From Desulfobacterales bacterium (lineage in GTDB: Bacteria; Desulfobacterota; Desulfobacteria; Desulfobacterales; Desulfobacteraceae): DNA of 16,864 nucleotides. Under the pieces are notes generated by a model that was not told where the DNA came from, made no database searches, and saw only the letters and a program-made list of their open reading frames with translations. The stretch spans positions 1-16,864 of the forward strand of contig JAKSAU010000400.1 in assembly GCA_022361535.1 (NCBI GenBank), in the 5' to 3' direction. Shown piece after piece: positions 8,085 through 15,107 of the stretch (position 1 is its first letter; each line of letters opens with the position of its first letter). The position numbers were made by a program, and so were the translations under genes.

Positions 8085-8120
8085 TTTTATTTGATAGTAT
8101 CAACTATTGTAACGGGCAAA
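8085..8120 (+). promoter_or_regulatory. Promoter/operator block of the hotdog gene (copy 2 of the duplicated element)
   Basis: It holds the perfect palindrome TTGATA-G-TATCAA (8091-8103) and then TATTGTAAC, as in copy 1 before marR. It sits in the 70-bp gap between marR and the next gene, showing that the downstream gene has its own controlled promoter rather than only reading through from marR. TTGATT at 8079-8084 is a possible -35. Confidence 0.72.
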
Positions 8121-8138
8121 TACTCATGAGGTGAGATG

Positions 8139-8609
8139 ATGAACAGCGTAATGAAGATTTATGAGAAGTGTGAGAAACTTCCATTTGGAAAACGTATTTT
8201 TTCTAAACTGGTTTGCCTGAAAGCACCTTACTTTGGCAGTATTAAACCAGTTTTTCTGCAACTGAGACCGGGGTATTGTGAGATTCTTCTAAAAAAGAGA
8301 AGGGCAGTCACCAATCATATTAATTCCGTACATGCCATTGCAATGTGCAATGTTAGTGAACTTGCAGCAGGTACGATGCTGGAAGCAAGTATACCACCTT
8401 CAATGCGTTGGATTCCAAAAGGAATGACTGTTTCTTACTTGAAAATTGCTAAAACAGATTTGAAAGCGGTTTGTAAAATTTCTTTAGAGGACCTTGAAGA
8501 GCCAGGGGACTTTCCAATGACAGTTTTTGTTACGGACACCAATGGTGTTGAGGTATTTAATGCAGTCATTACAATGCATATATCAGCCAGAAAGCACAGC
8601 CAAGCATGA
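8139..8609 (+). CDS. DUF4442-like hotdog-fold protein (putative thioesterase relative)
   Basis: About 156 residues, resembling the DUF4442 hotdog family found next to acyl-CoA genes. Supporting parts are PYFGSIKPVFLQLRPGYCEI early on, the central helix stretch NSVHAIAMCNVSELAAGTML, and PPSMRWIPKGMTVSYLKIA followed by a strand-rich end (FPMTVFVTDTNGVEVFNAVI). In hotdog thioesterases the helix with H..A...N.aE surrounds the acyl-thioester site. Two ATG codons are adjacent in frame, at 8136 and 8139; GAGGTG at 8128-8133 is better spaced for 8139. It has its own copy of the MarR operator. The reaction and substrate are not known; the family call is by recognition of pattern and not by a search. 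Confidence 0.75.
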   Translation: MNSVMKIYEKCEKLPFGKRIFSKLVCLKAPYFGSIKPVFLQLRPGYCEILLKKRRAVTNHINSVHAIAMCNVSELAAGTMLEASIPPSMRWIPKGMTVSYLKIAKTDLKAVCKISLEDLEEPGDFPMTVFVTDTNGVEVFNAVITMHISARKHSQA

Positions 8610-8626
8610 ATTTGCATCATGCTTGG
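8600..8626 (+). other. Perfect 10-bp stem-loop overlapping the hotdog stop codon
   Basis: CCAAGCATGA (8600-8609) pairs perfectly with TCATGCTTGG (8617-8626) around a seven-base loop; the left arm includes the TGA stop. No T run follows (ATAAACC), so it is not a textbook intrinsic terminator, although it sits where one is needed between two convergent genes. Confidence 0.5.
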
Positions 8627-8711
8627 ATAAACCGAACTCTGCACTGTTGTACCATTAGTTTGGATGCCGGTTATATGCAGCCCATATTAACTATTGGAAT
8701 GTAACGTGGGT

Positions 8712-9677
8712 TTATATCCCCAGGTAACTCACACGTTGGGTCCATTTTTGTTGCTGCATATGTTCGTGAAAATGATCGAGGAATATGGTTTCCAGTGCTG
8801 ACATGGATTTGCCTTGCAGGCGCATCATGGATATCCGGTTCATGATCTGCGGTTGATCCGTTGTTATTGCCATTATCTCGCCGTTATCGATCAGGTCCGC
8901 CACCCAATATCCGTCTACAATGCCAAGTCCCATATTGTTTTTCAGCCACAGTATGGATGTAGGCATGTCCTGTGCATTGAATTTGATATCCAAATTCGTG
9001 GGAATGCGGTTAAAATGATGCTTGAACCAGCTCTTCAACTCCAGCCCATATTCTTCATATGTCCCAAAACTGCAGTTACTTAGGTTTTGATACGAGTGGT
9101 CTCCTTTTAGATAAATGTCGTAATACTGTTTTGAACACGTTAACAGCAACTCTACCTCAAACATTGATTCAGCAGTGTATGCGGATAGATTTCCGATCAA
9201 CTGACCCTTCTCCGTTGAGCTAAAAAGATCAATAAAGGCCATGTCAATTTGCCCATCGTAAAGTTGTTTCAGCAGTTTTGGGGGATTGCCGCTAAACAAA
9301 GATATTTTTACATCAGGATACAGTTTTTGAAACTTGGCAAAAAACGGCAGGAAAAAGTTGCGGCTGAACTCCATGGGGCCGCCAATCTTGATATGTCCCA
9401 CTGGCTTTTCATGCCGATCACAAATGTACTCAACGCCAATACTCAGATTATCCACAAACTCTGAAACGATATCAAAAAGCTTATGCGCCCCTTTGGTCGG
9501 GATCAGTTTTTTATGAAGGCGAGTAAAAAGTGGTACCCCAATTTCATTTTCAAGCTTTTGTAAATGCTGGCTAACCCCTGACTGGGTCAGGCATAGTTCA
9601 TCTGCAGCAGCTACCACACTACCTGTCCGGTAAATGTGATAGAATACTTTTAGTCGATTAAAGTCGGGTTGTATCAC
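8712..9677 (-). CDS. LysR-family transcriptional regulator
   Basis: A 321-residue regulator. The N-terminal helix-turn-helix (about 5-65) reads FNRLKVFYHIYRTGSVVAAA then LCLTQSGVSQHLQKLENEIG, with the usual VPLFTRLHKKLIPTKGA wing. The effector-binding domain (about 90-300) starts with GHIKIGGPMEF and contains the IDMAFIDLF strand typical of the second subdomain. Length and order are normal. It is divergent from a 44-residue gene at 9793 with about 115 bp between the starts, the usual arrangement for a LysR regulator and its target. It converges with the hotdog gene. The effector is unknown. Confidence 0.94.
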   Translation of the reverse strand: MIQPDFNRLKVFYHIYRTGSVVAAADELCLTQSGVSQHLQKLENEIGVPLFTRLHKKLIPTKGAHKLFDIVSEFVDNLSIGVEYICDRHEKPVGHIKIGGPMEFSRNFFLPFFAKFQKLYPDVKISLFSGNPPKLLKQLYDGQIDMAFIDLFSSTEKGQLIGNLSAYTAESMFEVELLLTCSKQYYDIYLKGDHSYQNLSNCSFGTYEEYGLELKSWFKHHFNRIPTNLDIKFNAQDMPTSILWLKNNMGLGIVDGYWVADLIDNGEIMAITTDQPQIMNRISMMRLQGKSMSALETIFLDHFHEHMQQQKWTQRVSYLGI

Positions 9678-9709
9678 TTTGACTAATCCTTATTCACTTT
9701 TTAAATAAT

Positions 9710-9737
9710 TTTACTAATTCTAAGCGATTCATATACT
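9710..9737 (+). promoter_or_regulatory. Candidate promoter of the 44-residue gene
   Basis: TTTACT (9710-9715), a 16-bp spacer and TATACT (9732-9737) would place the start near 9744, about 50 nt ahead of the ATG at 9793. The -10 matches five of six bases, the -35 four of six. It lies in the divergent gap with lysR, so LysR control is plausible. Confidence 0.45.
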
Positions 9738-9792
9738 TATCTCAAGAACTTATTAAAAGCATCATCATAAAACCATGCAAAAGGAGGGTGTC

Positions 9793-9927
9793 ATGACTGA
9801 GCAGGCCAATTCAAAAAAAGAATTTACAAAAAAAGACCTCATAAAAATTCTGGAAAAAATCGACTCGGAACGGACAAAACACAGTTTACGAGAATACTCT
9901 GATACCAAGAAAGAACTTGCTGATTAG
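9793..9927 (+). CDS. Small hypothetical protein, 44 residues
   Basis: A short gene with a very strong ribosome site, AAGGAGG (9781-9787), five bases before the ATG. The product is soluble, charged and probably helical: lysine-rich MTEQANSKKEFTKKD, then LIKILEKIDSER and a charged tail ending KKELAD. There is no signal peptide, membrane segment or cysteine. It lies divergent from the LysR regulator, with a plausible promoter between them. I do not recognise the family. The strong ribosome site and the promoter are the reasons to believe it is real. Confidence 0.6.
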   Translation: MTEQANSKKEFTKKDLIKILEKIDSERTKHSLREYSDTKKELAD

Positions 9928-9934
9928 AAGTGTT

Positions 9935-10011
9935 GGTTAGATTTTTTTTAAGCCTCAGATTTAGATTAACTATAGTGTATTCTTCTAATAAAAATTGCAA
10001 AAAATCTAACC
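9935..10011. repeat. 13-bp perfect inverted repeat with 51-bp spacer
   Basis: GGTTAGATTTTTT (9935-9947) and AAAAAATCTAACC (9999-10011) are exact reverse complements. The element starts eight bases after the stop of the 44-residue gene. Because the stem contains a T-rich 5' arm and an A-rich 3' arm, it could be a transcript-end structure, or the ends of a tiny relic element. No target-site duplication is evident. Confidence 0.6.
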
Positions 10012-10065
10012 TGTGATAAGTGATAAGGTATTAATCACAATTGATGGATAGTAAAACCAAAGAAA

Positions 10066-10404
10066 ATGACAGTATATTTTATCACAAAACACTTTAAGGC
10101 TCGTAGAATGGCCTTCGATGAAGAACAGAATGTTCTCTGGCTGGATCCAAACTTCAAAGAAAGATTCCTTAAAGGGCAGCAGGTTGGATTCAATCTGAAT
10201 CTTTTGCGGTCCATAGAGCAATACCCGGCTCTTTCTAAAAAGGTTGCTATTAATGCGCCGCTTGTTTATTTTACCCTGCATTTAAAAGACCTAAAAATGG
10301 CCATCGGGGTTGATGAAAAGGGATTAGAGTTTATTAATAAATTGAACATCCCCAGCACCCCAAGTATTACCGGGAATCCAATTATCCAAAGAAAGCTGAA
10401 GTAA
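10066..10404 (+). CDS. Hypothetical protein, 112 residues
   Basis: Unrecognised soluble protein with no cysteine, no signal peptide and no membrane segment. Its first part (MTVYFITKHFKARRMAFDEE) and middle (VLWLDPNFKERFLKGQQVGF) look like a small alpha/beta domain; the end is basic (IIQRKLK). The ribosome site is weak (AAAGAAA), so the start is uncertain; the next in-frame ATG is at about 10108. It sits alone in AT-rich DNA, with about 220 bp without a gene on its right in which I see nothing clear. Coding is supported by an even amino-acid composition and by uninterrupted length; no function is suggested. Confidence 0.55.
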   Translation: MTVYFITKHFKARRMAFDEEQNVLWLDPNFKERFLKGQQVGFNLNLLRSIEQYPALSKKVAINAPLVYFTLHLKDLKMAIGVDEKGLEFINKLNIPSTPSITGNPIIQRKLK

Positions 10405-10625
10405 GAAATATTAAAATTGGGCTCTGATACTGGTCGCTACTATCCATATCCCATTTGGACAGTGATGTATGATGGAATCAAAATATGTAACGCTTGAATT
10501 CCGAAGTTTGCTTTGTTAAAAAGAACTACTCCTTTCTAATTTGGATGTCTTCAGCTCTCGCACTTAGCTTTTATGCCAGATCTACATTGTAGGTTTGAAT
10601 CATATTTTTCTATGGGGTAATCAGC

Positions 10626-11906
10626 ATGACTAAAAAGTATGATGCGGTCATTATTGGCTCCGGTCCCGGAGGAGCTGCAGTGGCAAAAGAACTGTCCGAA
10701 AAAGGGGAAAAGCTTTTGATCCTTGAGTGGGGAAACAACACCCCTGTAAAAGGTTCTTTTTCACAATTTGCCATAAATGCCGGCATCCCGGGAAAAAGCG
10801 TACTTTTCACAAACAAAGAACTCTTAGCCATCTTTCGCGGCATCTGTACCGGTGGAAGCTCAATTTTTTATTGCGGTACGGCCTTTGAGCCTCCATATGA
10901 GATGCTTAATTCCTATGGGATCAGCATTGAGGATGAAATTCAAGAGCTTAAAAATGAACTTCCTATTGCGCCGCTGTCAGATGATCTTGTTGGACCTGCT
11001 GCAAAGCTGATGATGAATAGTGCAATTGACCTTGGGTATGACTGGCAAAAACTCAACAAATTTATCTATCAGGATAAATGTAAGTTAGACTGTGCAAAGT
11101 GTAGTTATGGCTGCCCTTATGATGCGAAATGGTCTGCGAGAAATTATATTGAACAAGCCATAAGCAATGGTGCAAAGCTTATCTCCAATGCTAAAGCCGG
11201 CCGGGTTATTACAAAAAATAACACAGCTGTTGGTGTTGAATATAAAAAAGGATTTAAGCTCCACCAGGTTTTCGCAGAAAAAATAATCGTCGCAGCAGGT
11301 GGGATAGGTTCTCCTGTGATCTTACGGCAAAGTGGTTTTGATAATGCCGGGTATAATTTTTTCTTTGATCCTTTAATCATGGTATTTGGAATCGTACCGG
11401 AATTACAATCGGCTGGTGAGCCCCAGATGGCTACGGGAATTCATATGAAAGATGAAGGATATGTGATGACTGACTTAAGTTTTTCAGTCCCGCTGATTGC
11501 AGTTCAAAGCCTGGTGAAATTCAAGGTGCATCGCGCACTTTCAAAACCTAAAATGCTAATGATGATGATCAAGATAAAAGACGACCTTGGGGGGAAAATT
11601 ACACAATGGGGAGGTGTACGAAAAGACCTTTCCAATTCAGATAAGCAAAAATTGAAAAATGGATACAAACGGGCAAAAGAGATACTAAAAAATGCAGGTG
11701 CAGAGCAAATTTACTCAGGTGGTGTTGTTGCAGCTCATCCCGGCGGGACAGTGAAGGTGGGCGAACTTTTAGACTCAAATCTTAAAACATCGTGCGATAA
11801 CTTATATGTTTGCGACTGCTCTGTTATTCCTGAAGCATGGGGCTTACCGCCTACACTGACGCTTTTGGGGCTTGGAAAAAGACTGGCAAAACATTTGGCC
11901 GGTTGA
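10626..11906 (+). CDS. GMC-family FAD oxidoreductase with four-cysteine motif
   Basis: A 426-residue flavoprotein. The FAD-binding dinucleotide fold is at the N-terminus: VIIGSGPGGAAVAKEL (8-23) and E34 ending the second strand. A second FAD segment is IIVAAGGIGSPVILRQSGF (220-238). The C-terminal GMC part has AHPGGT (370-375, with H371 at the position of the catalytic histidine) and CSVIPEAWGLPPTLTLLGLG (398-417). Between them C152, C156, C159 and C163 form CKLDCAKCSYGCP, a pattern seen in several GMC relatives and compatible with a metal or iron-sulfur site. The likely reaction is oxidation of an alcohol or related C-H group; the substrate is unknown. The ribosome site GGGGT is modest. It is 121 bp upstream of the selenoprotein and in the same direction, so they may be co-transcribed. 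Confidence 0.88.
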   Translation: MTKKYDAVIIGSGPGGAAVAKELSEKGEKLLILEWGNNTPVKGSFSQFAINAGIPGKSVLFTNKELLAIFRGICTGGSSIFYCGTAFEPPYEMLNSYGISIEDEIQELKNELPIAPLSDDLVGPAAKLMMNSAIDLGYDWQKLNKFIYQDKCKLDCAKCSYGCPYDAKWSARNYIEQAISNGAKLISNAKAGRVITKNNTAVGVEYKKGFKLHQVFAEKIIVAAGGIGSPVILRQSGFDNAGYNFFFDPLIMVFGIVPELQSAGEPQMATGIHMKDEGYVMTDLSFSVPLIAVQSLVKFKVHRALSKPKMLMMMIKIKDDLGGKITQWGGVRKDLSNSDKQKLKNGYKRAKEILKNAGAEQIYSGGVVAAHPGGTVKVGELLDSNLKTSCDNLYVCDCSVIPEAWGLPPTLTLLGLGKRLAKHLAG

Positions 11907-12027
11907 TTAAGGTTTAAAGTGAAAATGATTTAACGTTTTATTTGAACTATAAACGATAGTGAGGCAGTTAATTTACAATAGAGTACATATCTTTTTTACA
12001 AATCTACGTCCTTAAAAGGAATTTTCT

Positions 12028-12909
12028 ATGGATATACTCAAAAAGCTTAAGTTTTGGCGTGGACTAGGTAAAGTGATCGATTCTAAAGTTGGTTCGTCAA
12101 TCAGTCAGGCCAGTCGAGAACCAATTAACTGGATGGCAAGTTTAGCTGTTTCAACGAACAATGAAGATATACCCTGGAGTTCTTTTAACAAACCGTTATC
12201 TGAAAGTACTTTGGCAATTATCAGTACAGGAGGCTTTTACCTTGAAGGTGATAAACCCTTTGATATTGATAGCGCCTTGGGGGATGCCAGCTACCGCGTA
12301 ATTCCTTCAGATGTTACAAGTGAGAAAATAAGAATCGCGCATACCCATTACTCTCATGCTCGTGTAAATAAGGATGTGAACGTACTCTTTCCTATCGACC
12401 GCCTTCGCGAACTTTGCAGTGCTCAGGTTATAGGTAGGTTGGCCACCAATTTTTACAGTTTCGGGTTTGGCGGGAATATGATCAACGAATATGTTGAAGA
12501 GCCAAATGGGACTGCCCAATTACTTGCACAAGAACTGAAAGCCGATCAAGTAGATTATGTCCTGATGGTTCCTGCCTGACCTCTCTGCAATTGGGCCGGC
12601 GGCCTGATCAGCCGTACCCTTGAAACAAAGGGCATCGCTACAGTTTCACTGTCAATAAACCGGCAGGTTTCTGAAAAGTTATTATCTCCAAGGGCGGCGT
12701 TTGTAAAATTTCCCCATGGGGCGTCGTTTGGAGAACCTTTTAACCGGAATCAGCAGATGACTATTTTGTATGAACTGCTCTTGCTATTACAAACCGCAAA
12801 AAAACCAGGCGTGTTAAAAGAGCTGCCATATAAATGGCGAAGATCAACTTATGATGAGTTAACCTGGGAATCATTTGTTTCGGCTCGTATAAAAAACAAT
12901 GACTTATAG
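12028..12909 (+). CDS. Selenoprotein of the glycine/sarcosine/betaine/D-proline reductase selenoprotein B family (Sec at in-frame TGA)
   Basis: Reading stops at TGA 12577-12579 if it is taken as a terminator (183 residues), but the same frame continues open to TAG at 12907-12909, giving 293 residues with Sec at 184. Features of the short GrdB/PrdB-like family lie on both sides of the TGA. Before it are STGGFYLEGDKPFD (66-79), a GDASYRVIP stretch, HTHYS with DVNVLFPIDRLREL, and VDYVLMVPA. After it are PLC, GLISRTLETKGIATVSLS, then RAAFVKFPHGASFGEP and a leucine-rich end. The active-site motif is U184-P-L-C187 (UxxC), a redox motif at which this family is known to use Sec. A hairpin just downstream fits a bacterial SECIS. 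AAGGA (12016-12020) is seven bases before the ATG. Its role is probably thiol/selenol redox or reductive cleavage; the substrate is unknown. It is much shorter than true GrdB. The unit GMC-selenoprotein suggests shared redox metabolism. Confidence 0.88.
12590..12608 (+). promoter_or_regulatory. Candidate bacterial SECIS hairpin
   Basis: ATTGGGCC (12590-12597) pairs with GGCCTGAT (12601-12608), eight pairs with two G.U, closing a three-base loop GGC. The loop starts 18 nt after the UGA codon and has G as its first base, as expected for the SelB-binding bacterial SECIS. It is in the coding sequence, as in other bacteria. Confidence 0.65.
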
Positions 12910-13166
12910 ATGAATTGTGCATTTTTAACTTAATGTAACATAGTTTATATTTATACACCTAAAACAACGCCGGTTTATTCTCCCTGAAGGTCATGGAATG
13001 CTTTACGTTTTCTATCTTTGCTGCTATGTTTCGTGTTCATCTTAATGGTGATCTTTCTCTCGAGGATGATTTTAGGTTGACGACATAAGATCATAATAGA
13101 AAGATACTTTTTTAATAGTAGCTTAAAACGAATAATGCAGAATCTGAGAAAACTAAAAGATTAGGT
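12910..13166. other. Intergenic region, no clear gene
   Basis: An AT-rich gap of 257 bp. The only open stretch is a 31-codon frame at 12993-13088 (MECFTFSIFAAMFRVHLNGD then LSLEDDFRLTT) with a weak, too-close GAAGG ribosome site; it might be a gene remnant or chance. No terminator of the T-tract kind is seen after the selenoprotein. Confidence 0.4.
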
Positions 13167-13715
13167 ATGCAACGAAAAAATGACGATAAGCACGACATAA
13201 TTTTAAGGTTGATAGATACAAAAAAAGAACAGGGTACTCTAATTAAGAAAAAAGCGTCTGTTTTTTTTAGAGCTAATAAAATTAGAGATATAATTAGGTT
13301 CCAAAAAGAAGATTACGAGTGTTTATTAAACTTAGGTTCTAACCAATTAACACACTTTAACCTACAAGGACCCGGACATCAGAGAAACCAGCAATATGCA
13401 CTTATGGAAATTTTAAAACCGGGTTTTTACACTGAAACTTCAGAACAGCTTCCAGTTTTAAATTTAAATGATTGTTTAATCGCAGAATGCATTTCATGCC
13501 AACAGAAAGTTTCCTATTCTGAATTAGAACAAGATGTTTTTACTCACAGTTTATCTAATATTAAAGATAAAGAATCTTTAAAAATGGCAATTATAAGACG
13601 ATATAGTAAAACCATGCCCAATTTAACCAAACAAAATATATTAGATTTAGGCGTATCAGTAACTAAGCTTAAAATTATTAAAAAAGCAGATCTGAAAATT
13701 ACTAAAGAAGTTTAA
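13167..13715 (+). CDS. Hypothetical protein, 182 residues, AT-rich
   Basis: Unrecognised protein. It begins with a lysine-rich, probably helical region (MQRKNDDKHDIILRLIDTKK), has a central part with LNDCLIAECISCQQK (C and CxxC-like spacing near 103-111) and a basic C-terminal region (LKIIKKADLKITKEV). No signal peptide or membrane segment is visible. Codon use is strikingly AT-rich (many TTA, AAA and ATA codons) compared with the left half of the window, which suggests recent transfer. The ribosome site is weak. It lies 316 bp upstream of the ThiF-like gene in the same direction. The cysteines could hold a metal; this is not more than a possibility. Confidence 0.6.
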   Translation: MQRKNDDKHDIILRLIDTKKEQGTLIKKKASVFFRANKIRDIIRFQKEDYECLLNLGSNQLTHFNLQGPGHQRNQQYALMEILKPGFYTETSEQLPVLNLNDCLIAECISCQQKVSYSELEQDVFTHSLSNIKDKESLKMAIIRRYSKTMPNLTKQNILDLGVSVTKLKIIKKADLKITKEV

Positions 13716-14031
13716 TTAACCTTAGGTGTCTCTAAATAATTCTTAAATAAATTATAATCTTAAATTGTTATTATAGCGTGCTAAAGCCCTTATCAAGAAT
13801 ACGTTGGTTTGCTATTTTTTAAAAAAAATTTCTTACATGCCAGGTATCACATTTGTCCATTTCTAAAATGCTCTCAAGATTCGAATTTTTTCCGAATTTA
13901 GACTCCCTATTAAAAAGAACCATTGAAAAAAATAGATAATGAACTATATTTGTGTATCACATCGTGGTAGTCGATATCTCGTTTGGCTATCATATGAATC
14001 ATATAAAGTTCGAATAATTTGAGAGGGAAAA
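13716..14031. other. AT-rich intergenic region with a possible 27-residue leader peptide
   Basis: A 316-bp gap before the ThiF-like gene. GTATCACAT occurs twice (13844-13852 and 13954-13962). A 27-codon frame at 13939-14022 (starting MNYICVSHRG, ending YKVRII) ends nine bases before the ThiF start and overlaps its ribosome site. Its own ribosome site is poor. Nothing else is seen. Confidence 0.35.
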
Positions 14032-14910
14032 ATGGATAAAAAAGAATACATATCAGGTATGTTAGAGAGGACCAGTCTTTTATATGACAAGGATACTATT
14101 GAGAAAATACGGAATACTGTTTTTGCCATTTCAGGTTTCGGAGGAGTTGGGGCGATTACAGCCGAATTACTTGCACGTTGGGGTGTTCGTAAATTTCGTC
14201 TTTTGGATATGGATGTATATGAACCGTCTAATTTGAACCGACAGTTATTTGCGACTTCTAAAACAATGGGGCGATATAAAGCAGATGTCGCAGCGGAAAG
14301 AATTCTTGAGATTAATCCTTATGCAGAAATTGAGATGATTATAAAAGAGCCAGTAAACAACCAAAATGTTATTAAATTTTTAGACGGTGCTGGAATAAGC
14401 ATTCAAACAGCTGACAGCCCCTCTTGTCAGTTATTCTACAGAACTGCGGAAAAGTTGAAAATACCAGCTGTAAATGGATATAGCACTATTATCGGGTGTA
14501 AGGTTCAAATCTATGATTACAGATTAGAAAATAAATGGTTCGGGATAGAAAAACTAAGGGATAAAAGAAAATTCAGGGATACAAAAATTCTAACAGAAAT
14601 GAATAATGATGAATTAAAAGCGTTTAACGATAAATATATGCATGGAGCTGGTGCTACAATGAATTTCGTAACCAACATCGCTGGTGCGATGATCGTTGCT
14701 GAAAGTATAAAATTGTTAACAGAAACAGGCAAACCTTGCAGATTCCCGAATGAAATTGATTTAGATATTTATAATTTGAAACTAAAGGTAAAAAATACTT
14801 ATACACCATTCAACTGGGGGAACTTGAAAAAGGTTTTTGGTAAATGGAATAAAACCAAACACTTTTCTTCATTTCTTGAGCAACGAAAAAGAGATGCTGG
14901 GATTAGCTAA
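14032..14910 (+). CDS. ThiF/MoeB/HesA-family E1-like adenylyltransferase
   Basis: A 292-residue E1-like enzyme, which activates a carboxyl group with ATP by adenylation. The nucleotide-binding loop is SGFGGVGA (34-41), followed by acidic D59/D61 after the next strand, NLNRQL (67-72), and K83 in GRYKADVAAERILEINP, all typical of the superfamily. D128 matches the Mg/ATP aspartate. An arginine (R13) in LERTSLLYD is at the usual N-terminal finger position. There are no paired CxxC zinc motifs, unlike MoeB and ThiF, so it resembles the stand-alone TcdA/HesA-like or peptide-modifying members. A GAGAGGG site precedes the ATG. No ThiS/MoaD-like protein with a terminal Gly-Gly is seen nearby. Upstream is a possible 27-residue peptide and downstream a small membrane protein. 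Substrate unknown; what it modifies is the open question. Confidence 0.9.
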   Translation: MDKKEYISGMLERTSLLYDKDTIEKIRNTVFAISGFGGVGAITAELLARWGVRKFRLLDMDVYEPSNLNRQLFATSKTMGRYKADVAAERILEINPYAEIEMIIKEPVNNQNVIKFLDGAGISIQTADSPSCQLFYRTAEKLKIPAVNGYSTIIGCKVQIYDYRLENKWFGIEKLRDKRKFRDTKILTEMNNDELKAFNDKYMHGAGATMNFVTNIAGAMIVAESIKLLTETGKPCRFPNEIDLDIYNLKLKVKNTYTPFNWGNLKKVFGKWNKTKHFSSFLEQRKRDAGIS

Positions 14911-14925
14911 AAATGGAAATCATTC

Positions 14926-15107
14926 ATGGTTAAAAAGAGGATACCAGGTATTTTCTGTGTATCAGGTATCTTTTTTTCTTAATTTCATTGTTTGCAGATC
15001 AGTTCAGTCTGGGGGATGGCGATCCTTATCATTTTACGATAGGGGCTAAACAAATTGCGGGCATGCTGGGCAACATTTTATTCTTTATTATGGAGATCGC
15101 AATTTGA
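14926..15107 (+). pseudogene. Small membrane protein gene, apparently frameshifted in a T7 run
   Basis: The ATG at 14926 (TGGAAA upstream, 15 bp after the ThiF stop) begins MVKKRIPGIFCVSGIFFS and stops at 14982. One extra base in the seven-T tract (14971-14977) would join it to the frame FFLISLFADQFSLG, continuing DGDPYHFTIGAKQIAGMLGN and ILFFIMEIAI to TGA 15105-15107. The joined product of about 60 residues has two hydrophobic segments separated by an acidic loop and a GxKQIAG motif, like small two-helix membrane proteins. It may be a real mutation, a sequencing error in the homopolymer, a phase-variable tract, or a programmed slip. Confidence 0.5.

Noticed and set aside
12577..12579. TGA as a true stop or nonsense mutation in the GrdB-like gene
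   Set aside because: The frame is intact for 109 more codons with family motifs, and the TGA is at the known Sec position, so a pseudogene is the less likely reading.
14940..14977. GATACC/GGTATC stem followed by T7, resembling an intrinsic terminator after the ThiF-like gene
   Set aside because: The stem is only 6 bp with a 19-base loop, and the sequence is better explained as coding for the small membrane protein; kept as a minor alternative.
14837..15049. 70-codon frame overlapping the end of the ThiF-like gene
   Set aside because: Out of frame with both the E1-like gene and the small membrane protein; composition does not look like a protein.
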